Source of the DNA: Ralstonia insidiosa
GTDB taxonomy: Bacteria; Pseudomonadota; Gammaproteobacteria; Burkholderiales; Burkholderiaceae
Assembly: GCF_008801405.1 (NCBI RefSeq)
Contig: NZ_VZPV01000001.1
Coordinates: 3,162,001 to 3,226,000, forward strand
Direction: 5' to 3'
Length of the DNA stretch: 64,000 nucleotides
Shown: one piece after another, positions 32,629 through 42,720 of the stretch
How positions within the stretch are numbered: position 1 is the first letter of the stretch
How the letters are laid out: each line of letters begins with the position of its first letter
The notes under the pieces: model-generated
Seen by the model: the letters and a program-made list of their open reading frames with translations, nothing else
Databases searched by the model: none
What the model was told of the DNA's origin: nothing
Translations under genes and position numbers: made by a program

Positions 32629-33114
32629 TCAGTCGCGGAAGTTGTTGAAATCCAGCGGCGTGTCGCTCACGTCCTTGCGCAGCATGGCGATCACGCTTTG
32701 CAGGTCATCGCGCTTGGCGCCGGTCACGCGCACCGCATCGCCCTGGATGCTGGCCTGGACCTTGATCTTGCTGTCCTTGATCGTCTTGACGATCTTCTTG
32801 GCCAGATCGCCCGACACGCCCTTCTTGATCTTGACGACCTGCTTCATCTTGTCGCCGCCGATCTTCTGCTTGTCCTGGTAGTCCAGGAAGCGCACGTCGA
32901 CGTTGCGCTTGGCGAGCTTGTTCATCAGCACGTCGTTGACTTGGCCGATCTTGAAATCGTCATCGGCAAACAGCGTCAGCTCCTGCTCCTTGTGCTAGAC
33001 GCGCGAGTCCGAGCCCTTGAAGTCGAATCGCGTCGAAATCTCTTTGTTGGCCTGTTCCACGGCGTTCTTCACTTCCACCATGTTGGCTTCGCATACCACG
33101 TCAAACGACGGCAT
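32629..33114 (-). pseudogene. yajQ: YajQ-family nucleotide-binding protein, interrupted by an amber codon
   Basis: From the ATG at 33114 (strong AAGGAG site) the frame reads MPSFDVVCEANMVEVKNAV ... DFKGSDSRV and meets TAG at codon 40 (32997-32995). The same frame then continues without a break as HKEQELTLFADDDFKIGQVN through QIQGDAVRVTGAKRDDLQSV, and ends FNNFRD at 32629, 161 codons in total, exactly a full YajQ. Family members have Glu in this position, so a single GAG to TAG change explains it. YajQ proteins bind cyclic di-GMP or nucleotides. Either a real nonsense mutation or a base-call error; a shorter product from an internal start near 32931 would lack the first domain. Confidence 0.9.
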
Positions 33115-33197
33115 CGTGTTCTCCTTGCAGACTTGAATCGGGTTGCTGCGGCGCGCCCTGCATGTCCCATCCGGGGTGCCGCGTGCGCCATGGCTTT

Positions 33198-33203
33198 TAT
33201 AAT
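33198..33203 (+). promoter_or_regulatory. -10 element of murB
   Basis: Perfect TATAAT, 27 bases before the murB ATG. The -35 region has no good match. Confidence 0.5.
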
Positions 33204-33230
33204 CTCGGCTTTCCCAGCAGATTTGGCGCC

Positions 33231-34259
33231 ATGGCGTTGCTCGACACGCATTATCCCCTAGGCCGGCACAACACGTTTCGTTTTGAGGCCACCGCCCGCT
33301 ATGCCGCGCACGTGCGCACGCCGGAGGACATCCCCGCCGCACTCGCCGACCCGCGCGTGCAGGGCCTGCCCGTGCTGGTGCTGGGTGGCGGCAGCAACGT
33401 CGTGCTCACGCGTGACTTTGATGGCCTGGTGCTGCTGATGGAGATTCCGGGCGTCACCACCGGCCGGGCGACGGTCAATGGCCGCGAAGTTCACACCGTC
33501 ACCGCAGGCGGCGGTGAAGCGTGGCACGGCCTGGTCGCGCACACCGTCGCCCATGGCTTGCCTGGGCTGGAAAATCTCGCGCTGATCCCAGGGACGGTGG
33601 GCGCCGCGCCGATCCAGAACATCGGCGCATACGGCGTCGAGATCAAAGACCGCTTCCATTCCCTGCGCGCCTACGACCGCCACGCCAGCGAGTTCGTCAC
33701 ACTAGACGCCGCAGACTGCGCCTTTGGCTACCGCGACAGCCTGTTCAAGCGCGCCGGCGCCGATCGCTACGTCATCACCGAAGTGACGTTCGCCCTGCCC
33801 GTCGACTGGCAGCCCGACACGCACTACGCAGAACTCGCACGTGAACTGGCCGCGCAGAACATCGCCAACCCCACGGCGCAGAACATCTTCGACGCGGTAG
33901 TCGCCATCCGCCGCCGCAAGCTGCCCGACCCGGCCGAGATCGGCAACGCAGGCAGCTTCTTCAAGAATCCCATCGTCGATGCCGCCACGCGTGATGCGCT
34001 GGCCGAGCGCTTCCCGAACCTCGTGGGTTATGTGCAGCCGGACGGCACCTACAAGCTGGCCGCCGGCTGGTTGATCGACCAGTGCGGCTTCAAGGGCCGC
34101 CAGAGCGGCGCGGTGGGCGTCTATGAAAAGCAGGCACTGGTGCTGGTGCACCGGGGCGGCGGCAGCGCCGTGCAATTGATGACGCTGGCGCGCGAAATCC
34201 AGGATGCGGTCCATGCGCGCTTTGGCGTGCGCATCGAACCGGAACCCGTCGTCATCTGA
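33231..34259 (+). CDS. murB: UDP-N-acetylenolpyruvoylglucosamine reductase
   Basis: 342 residues, type I MurB as in E. coli. FAD-binding loop LPVLVLGGGSNVVLTRDF, IPGTVGAAPIQNIGAYGVEI, catalytic Arg in FGYRDSLFK, catalytic Ser in IGNAGSFFKNP, and LAAGWLIDQCGFKG near the C-terminus. It reduces enolpyruvyl-UDP-GlcNAc with NADPH to make UDP-MurNAc for peptidoglycan. The start at 33231 gives MALLDTHYPLGRHNTFRFE. It is intact although genes on both sides are broken. Confidence 0.96.
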   Translation: MALLDTHYPLGRHNTFRFEATARYAAHVRTPEDIPAALADPRVQGLPVLVLGGGSNVVLTRDFDGLVLLMEIPGVTTGRATVNGREVHTVTAGGGEAWHGLVAHTVAHGLPGLENLALIPGTVGAAPIQNIGAYGVEIKDRFHSLRAYDRHASEFVTLDAADCAFGYRDSLFKRAGADRYVITEVTFALPVDWQPDTHYAELARELAAQNIANPTAQNIFDAVVAIRRRKLPDPAEIGNAGSFFKNPIVDAATRDALAERFPNLVGYVQPDGTYKLAAGWLIDQCGFKGRQSGAVGVYEKQALVLVHRGGGSAVQLMTLAREIQDAVHARFGVRIEPEPVVI

Positions 34260-34263
34260 TCGC

Positions 34264-35312
34264 TTAAATCTCCTGGCCGCGCAGGTATTCCTTCTGGATG
34301 TCGACGGTGCCCTGCTTGCCGACATCGTCGAAATGCTTGCGCAGCCACGCCTTGCCCTCGTGCCGGCCGCGCTCCTTGAGCATGGTCAGGAAGCTCCAGT
34401 CCGTCACCAGCTTGGTCGACGATGACAGATCGCCCAGCGGCTTGTCGGCGCGGATGGCGTGCAGGTAGATGTATTTCAGACGATCGCGGTATTCGGGCTT
34501 GAGCCAATCCTCCGCAATCAGCTTCTGCACGAAGGCGATGGCGCGCATCTCGCGCAGCAGCGATGCGTTGAAGGTGATTTCGTTCAGGCGCTCCATCACT
34601 TCGTGCGGCTGGTCGGGCACCTCCTTGCGCACGATCGGATTCACGTGCACGAGCAGGATGTCCTGCGTCTTGGTCTCGTAGAAGAACGGAAACAGTACCG
34701 GGTTGCCCATGTAGCCGCCGTCCCAGAGTGGTGGCGGTGAATCTCGATGGCTGGGTACAGGTACGGCAGACAGGCCGAGGCGAGGACGACCTCGGTATCG
34801 ATCTCGGGCGTGTTGAAGACGCGCACGTTGCCCGTGTTGACGTCGGTGGCCGCCAGAAACAGTTTGGTGTCGGGGCAGGCACGCAGGCGCTCGAAATCAA
34901 CATGGGTGGCAAGCAGGTCGCGCAGCGGGTTGTAGTGCGTGCCCTGGGCCGTGGCGCTGATCCAGCTGTCCCACATGCGCATCCAGTCGGCCACGGGCCA
35001 GCTATCGGGAAACAGCGGCTTGCCGGAGAACATCGTCTTGGCGTTCTCGCCCATCGCAGAGAGCGGCGAACCGGCCGTCGACACCGCCAGCCAGAACGCA
35101 TGCAGCTTCTCGCGCGCCCGCTCAGGTTCTCCTTCGAGCAGGCCGTCGAGCATCACCACCGCATTCATCGAACCCGCGCTGGTGCCGGTAATGCCCTCGT
35201 ACGACAGGCGCCCATCTTCGAGCAGTGCGTCCAGCACACCCCACGTGAACGCGCCGTGCGCACCGCCGCCCTGGAGCGCGAGGTTGATGTGCTTGCCGTC
35301 CGGCTTTCCCAT
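34264..35312 (-). pseudogene. Patatin-like phospholipase, frameshifted
   Basis: The gene begins at 35312 after GGAGGAAAAAGC. The first frame (residues 1-191) holds the oxyanion loop LALQGGGAHGAF, the nucleophile elbow GTSAG (Ser45) and VLASACLPYLYPAIEI. At about 34739-34745 the reading moves to another frame, which carries SPPPLWDGGYMGNPVLFPFF, including the catalytic Asp of DGG, and continues to 34264 with a normal C-terminus. A net loss of one base (or four) explains the shift. As written the first product gains about 30 unrelated residues and lacks the Asp, so the lipase dyad is split. It starts 4 bases after murB on the opposite strand. Confidence 0.9.
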
Positions 35313-35363
35313 GCTTTTTCCTCCAGATTCAGGCGCCCCCGTGGCGCTGGCCGGATCATGCCC

Positions 35364-35369
35364 TAAAAT
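35364..35369 (+). promoter_or_regulatory. -10 element of ppnP
   Basis: TAAAAT, 50 bases before the ppnP ATG, in the divergent gap with the patatin remnant. Confidence 0.35.
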
Positions 35370-35419
35370 GGCGGATTCGACCCTAGACCAGCGCTTTTGC
35401 GTTCCGCCTTTTTCACTCC

Positions 35420-35737
35420 ATGACCACCGAAACCTTTGACGGCGTCCGCCTGACCACCAAGGCCAATGTGTACTTTGACGGAAAGTGCGTCAGCCACAGC
35501 TTTACCCTGCCCGACGGCACCAAGAAGTCCGTGGGCGTGGTGCTGCCGGCCACGCTGACGTTCGGCACGGCTGCGGCCGAGATCATGGAATGCGTGGGCG
35601 GTTCGTGCGAATACAAGCTCGACGGCACCGACGAATGGAAAACCTCCTCCGCCGGTGAAAGCTTCCACGTCCCGGCCAACTCGAAGTTCGACATCCGCGT
35701 GACCGACGCGTACCACTACATCTGCCACTACGCCTAA
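35420..35737 (+). CDS. ppnP: Pyrimidine/purine nucleoside phosphorylase
   Basis: 105 residues, a single small cupin (formerly DUF1255, YaiE). FDGVRLTTKANVYFDGKCVSH, GVVLPATLTFGTAAAEIMECVGG, and AGESFHVPANSKFDIRV with the C-terminal YHYICHY match the family. E. coli PpnP splits many nucleosides by phosphorolysis. A separate start from argG, which follows 32 bases later on the same strand. Confidence 0.93.
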   Translation: MTTETFDGVRLTTKANVYFDGKCVSHSFTLPDGTKKSVGVVLPATLTFGTAAAEIMECVGGSCEYKLDGTDEWKTSSAGESFHVPANSKFDIRVTDAYHYICHYA

Positions 35738-35769
35738 GCGCGAGCAGCGATCATCTGAAGAGAAAGAGT

Positions 35770-37107
35770 ATGGAAACCATCCTGCAACACGTTCCCGTCG
35801 GCCAGAAGGTCGGCATTGCCTTCTCCGGCGGTCTCGACACCAGCGCTGCGCTGCGCTGGATGAAGAACAAGGGCGCGCTGCCCTATGCCTACACCGCCAA
35901 TCTCGGCCAGCCGGACGAAGAAGACTACGATGCCATCCCGCGCAAGGCGATGGAGTACGGCGCAGAGAAGGCCCGCCTGATCGACTGCCGCCCGCAGCTG
36001 GCCAATGAAGGCATTGCCGCCATCCAGGCAGGCGCCTTCCACATCAGCACCGGCGGCATCACCTACTTCAACACCACGCCGCTGGGCCGCGCCGTGACCG
36101 GCACCATGCTGGTCGCCGCCATGAAGGAAGACGACGTCAACATCTGGGGCGACGGCTCGACCTTCAAGGGCAACGACATCGAGCGCTTCTACCGCTACGG
36201 CCTGCTGACCAACCCGGCGCTGAAGATCTACAAGCCGTGGCTGGACCAGACCTTCATCGACGAACTGGGCGGCCGCGCTGAAATGTCCGCCTTCATGACG
36301 AAGGAAGGCTTCGGCTACAAGATGTCGGCCGAAAAGGCCTACTCGACCGACAGCAACATGCTGGGCGCCACGCACGAGGCCAAGGACCTGGAGCACCTGA
36401 ACAGCGGCATCCGCATCGTCAACCCGATCATGGGCGTGGCGTTCTGGAAGCCGGAAGTCGAGGTGAAGGCCGAGGAAGTGTCGGTCACGTTTGACGAAGG
36501 CCGCCCGGTCGCCGTCAACGGCAAGGAAATCGCTGATCCGGTCGAGATGTTCCTGGAGCTGAACCGCATCGGCGGCCGCCACGGCCTGGGCATGAGCGAT
36601 CAGATCGAAAACCGCATCATCGAAGCCAAGAGCCGCGGCATCTACGAAGCCCCGGGCATGGCGCTGCTGCACATCGCCTACGAGCGCCTGGTCACCGGCA
36701 TCCACAACGAAGACACCATCGAGCAGTACCGCATCAACGGCCTGCGCCTAGGCCGTCTGCTGTACCAGGGCCGCTGGTTCGACCCGCAAGCCATCATGCT
36801 GCGCGAGACCGCCCAGCGCTGGGTGGCCCGCGCCGTCACCGGCACCGTGACGCTGGAACTGCGCCGCGGCAACGACTACTCGATCCTGAACACCGAGTCG
36901 GCCAACCTGACGTACGCGCCGGAACGCCTGTCGATGGAGAAGGTGGAAGACGCACCGTTCAGCCCGGCAGACCGCATTGGCCAACTGACCATGCGCAACC
37001 TGGACCTGATGGACACGCGCGACAAGCTGGCCATCTACTCCAAGGTGGGTCTGCTGTCGCTGGGCACCAGCAACGCACTGCCCCAGCTGGACGGCGGCAA
37101 GAAGTAA
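35770..37107 (+). CDS. argG: Argininosuccinate synthase
   Basis: 445 residues, the long E. coli-type ArgG. PP-loop IAFSGGLDTSAALRWMKNKG, then YTANLGQPDEEDYDAIP, YFNTTPLGRAVTGT, IWGDGSTFKGNDIERFYRYG and the C-terminal IYSKVGLLSLGTSNALPQ. It joins citrulline and aspartate with ATP. It faces argF across a shared terminator, so two arginine genes for successive steps (ArgF makes citrulline, ArgG uses it) lie tail to tail. GAAAGAG precedes the ATG. Confidence 0.97.
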   Translation: METILQHVPVGQKVGIAFSGGLDTSAALRWMKNKGALPYAYTANLGQPDEEDYDAIPRKAMEYGAEKARLIDCRPQLANEGIAAIQAGAFHISTGGITYFNTTPLGRAVTGTMLVAAMKEDDVNIWGDGSTFKGNDIERFYRYGLLTNPALKIYKPWLDQTFIDELGGRAEMSAFMTKEGFGYKMSAEKAYSTDSNMLGATHEAKDLEHLNSGIRIVNPIMGVAFWKPEVEVKAEEVSVTFDEGRPVAVNGKEIADPVEMFLELNRIGGRHGLGMSDQIENRIIEAKSRGIYEAPGMALLHIAYERLVTGIHNEDTIEQYRINGLRLGRLLYQGRWFDPQAIMLRETAQRWVARAVTGTVTLELRRGNDYSILNTESANLTYAPERLSMEKVEDAPFSPADRIGQLTMRNLDLMDTRDKLAIYSKVGLLSLGTSNALPQLDGGKK

Positions 37108-37126
37108 CCGCCCGTCACCTCAAAAC

Positions 37127-37165
37127 GAAAAGGCCGCTTCGACGTCAATCGGAGCGGCCTTTTTC
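37127..37165. terminator. Bidirectional terminator between argG and argF
   Basis: AAAAGGCCGCT / AGCGGCCTTTTT with a 15-base loop: A-rich 5' side and T-rich 3' side let it work for both converging genes. Confidence 0.9.
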
Positions 37166-37195
37166 TATGGCTTCAGGCTTCAGCTCAGTAGCGGC

Positions 37196-38122
37196 TTAGT
37201 AGCGCCCGCAGAGCAGGTATTCCATCAGCGCCTTCTGCACGTGCAGGCGGTTTTCCGCCTCGTCCCACACCACGCTCTGCTTGCCATCGATGACGGCCGC
37301 TTCGACTTCCTCGCCGCGGTGCGCGGGCAGGCAGTGCATGAACAATGCATCGGGTTGGGCACGCTGCATCATCGCCTCGGTGACCATCCAGTCGCCGAAC
37401 GCCTTCTTGCGCGCTTCGTTCTCGGCCTCGTAACCCATGCTGGTCCACACATCGGTGGTCACTAGGTGGGCACCGTCGCAAGCTTCCAACGGGCTCTCGA
37501 ACACGTGCACGAACGGGCGGCTGGAGTTAGCCACCATGGCCGGATCCAGCTGATAGCCCTTCGGTGCGGAGAAATGGAAGCGGAAGCCCAGAATCTCAGC
37601 CGCCTGAATCCACGTGTAGGCCATGTTGTTGGCGTCGCCCACCCAGGTGACGGTCTTGCCCTTGATCGGGCCACGCTGCTCGATGAAGGTGAAGATGTCG
37701 GCCAGCACCTGGCACGGGTGGTATTCGTTGGTCAGCCCGTTGATGACCGGCACGCGCGAATGCGCGGCAAAGCGCTCGATGATCTCCTGCCCGAAGGTGC
37801 GGATCATGATGATGTCGGTCATGCGGGAGATGACCTGCGCCGCGTCTTCGATCGGCTCACCGCGCCCCAGTTGGGAATCGCGCGTGTTGAGGAAGACCGC
37901 GTGGCCGCCGAGCTGGTGGATGCCGGCTTCGAACGACAGGCGCGTACGCGTGGAATTCTTCTCGAAGATCATGGCCAGCGTGCGATCGTGCAGCGGGTGC
38001 CACGTCTCGTAGTTCTTGAACTTGGCCTTGAGGATCTTGGAACGGTCCAGCAGGTATTCGTACTCTTCCAGCGAAAAGTCCTTGAACTGCAGGTAGTGCT
38101 TGATCGAGCTTGGTGGGTTCAT
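37196..38122 (-). CDS. argF: Ornithine carbamoyltransferase
   Basis: 308 residues from the ATG at 38122. Carbamoyl-phosphate motif FEKNSTRTRLSFE, HPCQVLADIFTF, and the ornithine site MHCLPAHRGEEV are complete. It makes citrulline from ornithine. The C-terminus ALMEYLLCGRY is usual in betaproteobacteria. An upstream in-frame start adds 17 unlike residues and was not used. It converges on argG. Confidence 0.96.
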   Translation of the reverse strand: MNPPSSIKHYLQFKDFSLEEYEYLLDRSKILKAKFKNYETWHPLHDRTLAMIFEKNSTRTRLSFEAGIHQLGGHAVFLNTRDSQLGRGEPIEDAAQVISRMTDIIMIRTFGQEIIERFAAHSRVPVINGLTNEYHPCQVLADIFTFIEQRGPIKGKTVTWVGDANNMAYTWIQAAEILGFRFHFSAPKGYQLDPAMVANSSRPFVHVFESPLEACDGAHLVTTDVWTSMGYEAENEARKKAFGDWMVTEAMMQRAQPDALFMHCLPAHRGEEVEAAVIDGKQSVVWDEAENRLHVQKALMEYLLCGRY

Positions 38123-38295
38123 AAAACAACGAAGGCAGCCCGCAGATGACGCACCGGAAAGATCCCGTGGCACGCCGCCCTAGCCGCCTTGTCTGGTGAA
38201 GATTCAACTCATCATACGGGATCGCCGCCAGTTTGGCGAGTTTCCGCCGGGCCGCTCGCGGTACCATAAAGGCGCGGGTGAAAGGCCGATGAAAG

Positions 38296-38313
38296 TCTTA
38301 TATAAGATATAAT
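38296..38313 (+). promoter_or_regulatory. 12-bp palindrome overlapping a -10 upstream of the DUF3579 gene
   Basis: TCTTATATAAGA (38296-38307) is a perfect palindrome that runs into TATAAT (38308-38313). The predicted start near 38320 would leave a 170-base leader before 38492. A regulator bound to the palindrome would cover the -10. The 369-bp gap from argF holds no other feature I can support. Confidence 0.45.
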
Positions 38314-38491
38314 ACTGGCTGCCTCGGATGCCTCGATCGTCCGCAAACCGGCACGACAAGCCGGTTCGTCTGGTTCATGAATCGGCAACCGAGCAAGCGC
38401 ATCATCCGCACCACAAGTGCACCCCGTTCGAACGTTGCGGCACCCGCGCGGTCGAAGTCGTTTGCAAATCTCCACAAGCCCCACGCAGTCC

Positions 38492-38809
38492 ATGGCAGCC
38501 TACCCTCGCCAATTCTTTATCCAGGGCGTCACCCGTGACGGAAAGACCTTCCGCCCGAGCGACTGGGCCGATCGGCTGTGCGGCGTGATGGCGCAGTTCC
38601 GCCCCGCCGGTGACACTGGGGACCCCCGCCTGACCTACTCCCCTTTCGTGCGCCCCGTCATGTCGGGCGGCATCAAGAGCGTCTTCGTCGACGAGCGCCT
38701 GCGCGAGATCGAGCCCAAAGCGCTCGACTTTGTGCTGAACTTCGCGCACGACAACAACCTGCAGTTGGTCGAAGCCTGCATCCTGCCTGACGAGGGCACG
38801 CCGGTCTGA
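38492..38809 (+). CDS. DUF3579 domain-containing protein
   Basis: 105 residues from the ATG at 38492. RQFFIQGVTRDGKTFRPSDWADRLCGVM is the DUF3579 opening and YSPFVRPVMSGGIKSVFVDERL with ALDFVLNFAHDNNLQ the core. The family is small, cytosolic and largely confined to betaproteobacteria; function unknown. Monocistronic with its own promoter region and a terminator. Confidence 0.88.
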   Translation: MAAYPRQFFIQGVTRDGKTFRPSDWADRLCGVMAQFRPAGDTGDPRLTYSPFVRPVMSGGIKSVFVDERLREIEPKALDFVLNFAHDNNLQLVEACILPDEGTPV

Positions 38810-38864
38810 CGCATCGCCGGCACCACTGCGTGCCGGGCGCTCTTTCTGGCGCACCAAAGCAAAA

Positions 38865-38889
38865 AGCCTGTCCGAAGACAGGCTCTTTT
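38865..38889 (+). terminator. Terminator after the DUF3579 gene
   Basis: AGCCTGTC, tetraloop CGAA, GACAGGCT followed by CTTTTATT. Confidence 0.9.
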
Positions 38890-38959
38890 ATTACCGGTAC
38901 TGCTGGCGCGCAACGCAACTGCCGTCACGCCATGCCGGCTAGGCCGGCATCACCCGAAC

Positions 38960-39229
38960 TTAGGCGGCAGCCATTGCCTTGATGGCAGCGGACAGACGCG
39001 ACTTGGCACGCGCAGCCTTGTTCTTGTGGACGATCTTCTTGTCAGCGATGCTGTCGATCGTGCTTTGAGCGGTCTTGAATGCAGCAGCTGCAGCTGCCTT
39101 GTCGCCACCAGCCACGGCCTTGCGGACGGTCTTGATAGCGGTGCGCAGACGCGAGCGCAGTGCCGAGTTGTGAGCGTTTTGAACGACGGCTTGGCGTGCG
39201 CGCTTGCGTGCTTGTGCGGTGTTTGCCAT
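38960..39229 (-). CDS. rpsT: 30S ribosomal protein S20
   Basis: 89 residues from the ATG at 39229. MANTAQARKRARQAVVQNAHN and KIVHKNKAARAKSRLSAAIK are typical S20. It binds 16S rRNA early in 30S assembly. Its promoter is clear on the minus strand (39310-39339), leaving a leader of about 75 bases in which S20 autocontrol would act in other species. Divergent from murJ, the arrangement seen in many proteobacteria. Confidence 0.97.
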   Translation of the reverse strand: MANTAQARKRARQAVVQNAHNSALRSRLRTAIKTVRKAVAGGDKAAAAAAFKTAQSTIDSIADKKIVHKNKAARAKSRLSAAIKAMAAA

Positions 39230-39309
39230 GGAAAATTCCCTGAAGAAACGGTAGCAAGCGCCCCGGGAGACACGGAAGGCCGAAGCGCGCAAATTGGTGA
39301 AAGACGGCA

Positions 39310-39339
39310 ATTATACGCAGACTTCCCCATCCAATGCAA
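39310..39339 (-). promoter_or_regulatory. Sigma70 promoter of rpsT
   Basis: TTGCAT (39339-39334), 18-base spacer, TATAAT (39315-39310) on the minus strand. Confidence 0.7.
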
Positions 39340-39392
39340 ACCGTGTTGTGAAATCGCCCGAATGACAGCAGATTGCGGCTTTTGCGGCACTT

Positions 39393-39422
39393 TTGAGCGC
39401 ATGGCGAGGCGGTCCCTATAAT
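39393..39422 (+). promoter_or_regulatory. Sigma70 promoter of murJ
   Basis: TTGAGC (39393-39398), 18-base spacer, TATAAT (39417-39422). The start near 39429 leaves a leader of about 107 bases before the TTG start of murJ. Confidence 0.65.
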
Positions 39423-39535
39423 ACGGCCGCAATTGCGCCCTTCCGTCACGCCAGGTGCGAACCCCACATGGCGCAGCCGGTCAGACCGCCATCGCCGTGT
39501 TTGCCTCCCGGACGGCGCCCAACCACGCATTCATC

Positions 39536-41088
<1,553 letters not shown>

Positions 41089-41089
<1 letters not shown>

Positions 41090-41934
41090 TGACCACCAAA
41101 GTCCTCGATTATTTTTCGGCCCTGGTCGCGGACGACGACAGCATTCCCCTCACCGAAACCGCCCTGTCCATCGCACAGGACGCGTATCCGGATCTGGACC
41201 TGCAGGCGGAGCTGGCAGCCATCGACGTGCTGGTCGCGCGGATCAAGAACCGCGTGGCTGACGGCACGCCGGCCATCCAGCGCCTGCGCTTGCTCAATCA
41301 GTTCTTCTATCGCGAGCTGGGCTTCGGTCCCAATGCCAACGATTACTACGACCCCGAGAACTCGTACCTGAACGCTGTGCTGCAAAGCCGGCGCGGCATC
41401 CCGATCTCATTGGCGGTGCTGCTGATGGAGATCGGCCAGCAGATCGGCCTGCCGCTCAAAGGCGTGTCCTTTCCGAACCACTTTCTGGTGCGCATGAGCA
41501 TTCCGGCGGGCGAGGTCGTGCTCGATCCACTGACGGGGCAAACGCTGTCGAAGGAAGAATTGCAGGACATGCTCGACCCGTACCTGGAAAAGGAAGGCAT
41601 CGAAGACCCGAACTCGGTGCCGCTCGGGGTGTTCCTGCAGGTGGCAACGCACCGCGAGATCATCGCGCGCCTGCTGCGCAACCTGAAGGCGATCTATCTG
41701 CAGGAATCGCGCTGGCAGCGGCTGCTGGCAGTGCAGCAGCGGCTGGTGATCCTGCTGCCCGACTCCATTGAGGAGGTGCGCGACCGGGGGCTGGCCTACG
41801 CCAACCTGGAATGCTTCCGGCCCGCACTGGAAGACCTGGAAGCCTACGTGGACGCCCGACCCGACGCGGCCGATACGGCCAAGCTCAAGGAGCGCATGCC
41901 AACGCTGCGCGCCATGAGCAAGAACCTGAACTGA
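41089..41934 (+). CDS. SirB1 family protein (transglutaminase-like plus TPR)
   Basis: 281 residues. N-terminal transglutaminase-like part: LRLLNQFFYRELGFGPNANDYYDPENSYLNAVL and RRGIPISLAVLLMEIGQQIGL, then GVSFPNHFLVRM with the family His. A C-terminal TPR-like region reads LLAVQQRLVILLPDSIEEVRD and LAYANLECFRPALEDLEAYV. The catalytic Cys of true transglutaminases is not seen. The family has no settled function. Coupled to murJ by a one-base overlap. Confidence 0.88.
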
Positions 41935-41937
41935 CGC

Positions 41938-42597
41938 TTATTTCTGTGCCACAGCGCCGCGACGGCGCTTGAGCAGCTTCCATACGCCGCCGAGTGCCAG
42001 CGGCACAATCGCCGCGCCCAGGCCGATCAGCACGATCGTGTTCAGGTGCTCGCGGACGATGGGCACGTTGCCGAACAGGTCACCCGCCAGCACCAGCAGA
42101 CCGACCCACAGCACGGCGCCGATCATGTTGAAGAGCTGGAACTTGGCAAACGTCATCTTCGACACACCGGCCACGAACGGCGCGAACGTACGCACCACCG
42201 GAATGAAGCGCGCCATCACCAGCGTCTTGCCGCCGTGGCGCTCGTAGAAACCGTGCGTCTTCATCAGCGCTTCGTGATCGAGGAAGCGGATGTGACCGTC
42301 AAATACCTTGGGGCCGATCCACGAGCCGACGAAGTAGTTGACGGTATTGCCTGTCGTGGCGGCAATCACCAGCAGCACGATCAGCAGCCAGGTATCCATC
42401 TGGCCGGTCGCGCACATGGCGCCGGCAATAAAGAGCAGCGTATCGCCGGGCAGGAAGGGCAGCACCACGAGGCCGGTTTCGGCAAACACAATGGCGAACA
42501 GCAGCACATACACCCACGCGCCGTACTGCTGAATCAGCAGGCCCAGCGATTTGTCGACATGCAGCACGATGTCGACCAGTTGCATCACGATATCCAA
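41938..42597 (-). CDS. DedA family membrane protein
   Basis: 219 residues, four to five membrane segments. FAETGLVVLPFLPGDTLLFIAGAM and ATTGNTVNYFVGSWIG are DedA signatures; the conserved block GGKTLVMARFIPVVRTFAPFVAG supplies the Arg residues needed by YqjA/YghB-type members. DedA proteins move lipids (undecaprenyl phosphate or phosphatidylethanolamine in studied cases) and support envelope homeostasis. It ends 3 bases from the sirB1-like stop, tail to tail, and is divergent from mutL. Confidence 0.92.
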   Translation of the reverse strand: MDIVMQLVDIVLHVDKSLGLLIQQYGAWVYVLLFAIVFAETGLVVLPFLPGDTLLFIAGAMCATGQMDTWLLIVLLVIAATTGNTVNYFVGSWIGPKVFDGHIRFLDHEALMKTHGFYERHGGKTLVMARFIPVVRTFAPFVAGVSKMTFAKFQLFNMIGAVLWVGLLVLAGDLFGNVPIVREHLNTIVLIGLGAAIVPLALGGVWKLLKRRRGAVAQK

Positions 42598-42708
42598 ACC
42601 ATCCCCCTAAGCGAGCGGGGAATGATACCGGATGCGACTTAGATTTCCCCTAGCCCTTGGTGGGGGCATCGCAGGCCTGCGTCGGTGCGCCACACAGGGT
42701 GTGACATT

Positions 42709-42714
42709 TATAAT
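42709..42714 (+). promoter_or_regulatory. -10 element of mutL, predicted leaderless start
   Basis: Perfect TATAAT ending six bases before the mutL ATG at 42721, so the transcript should start at the ATG. No ribosome site lies between. The -35 is poor. Confidence 0.5.
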
Positions 42715-42720
42715 GCGCCG

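Noticed and set aside
38328..38588. Open frame of 86 codons in the argF / DUF3579 gap
   Set aside because: It overlaps the real DUF3579 start in another frame, lacks a ribosome site, and shows no recognisable motif.
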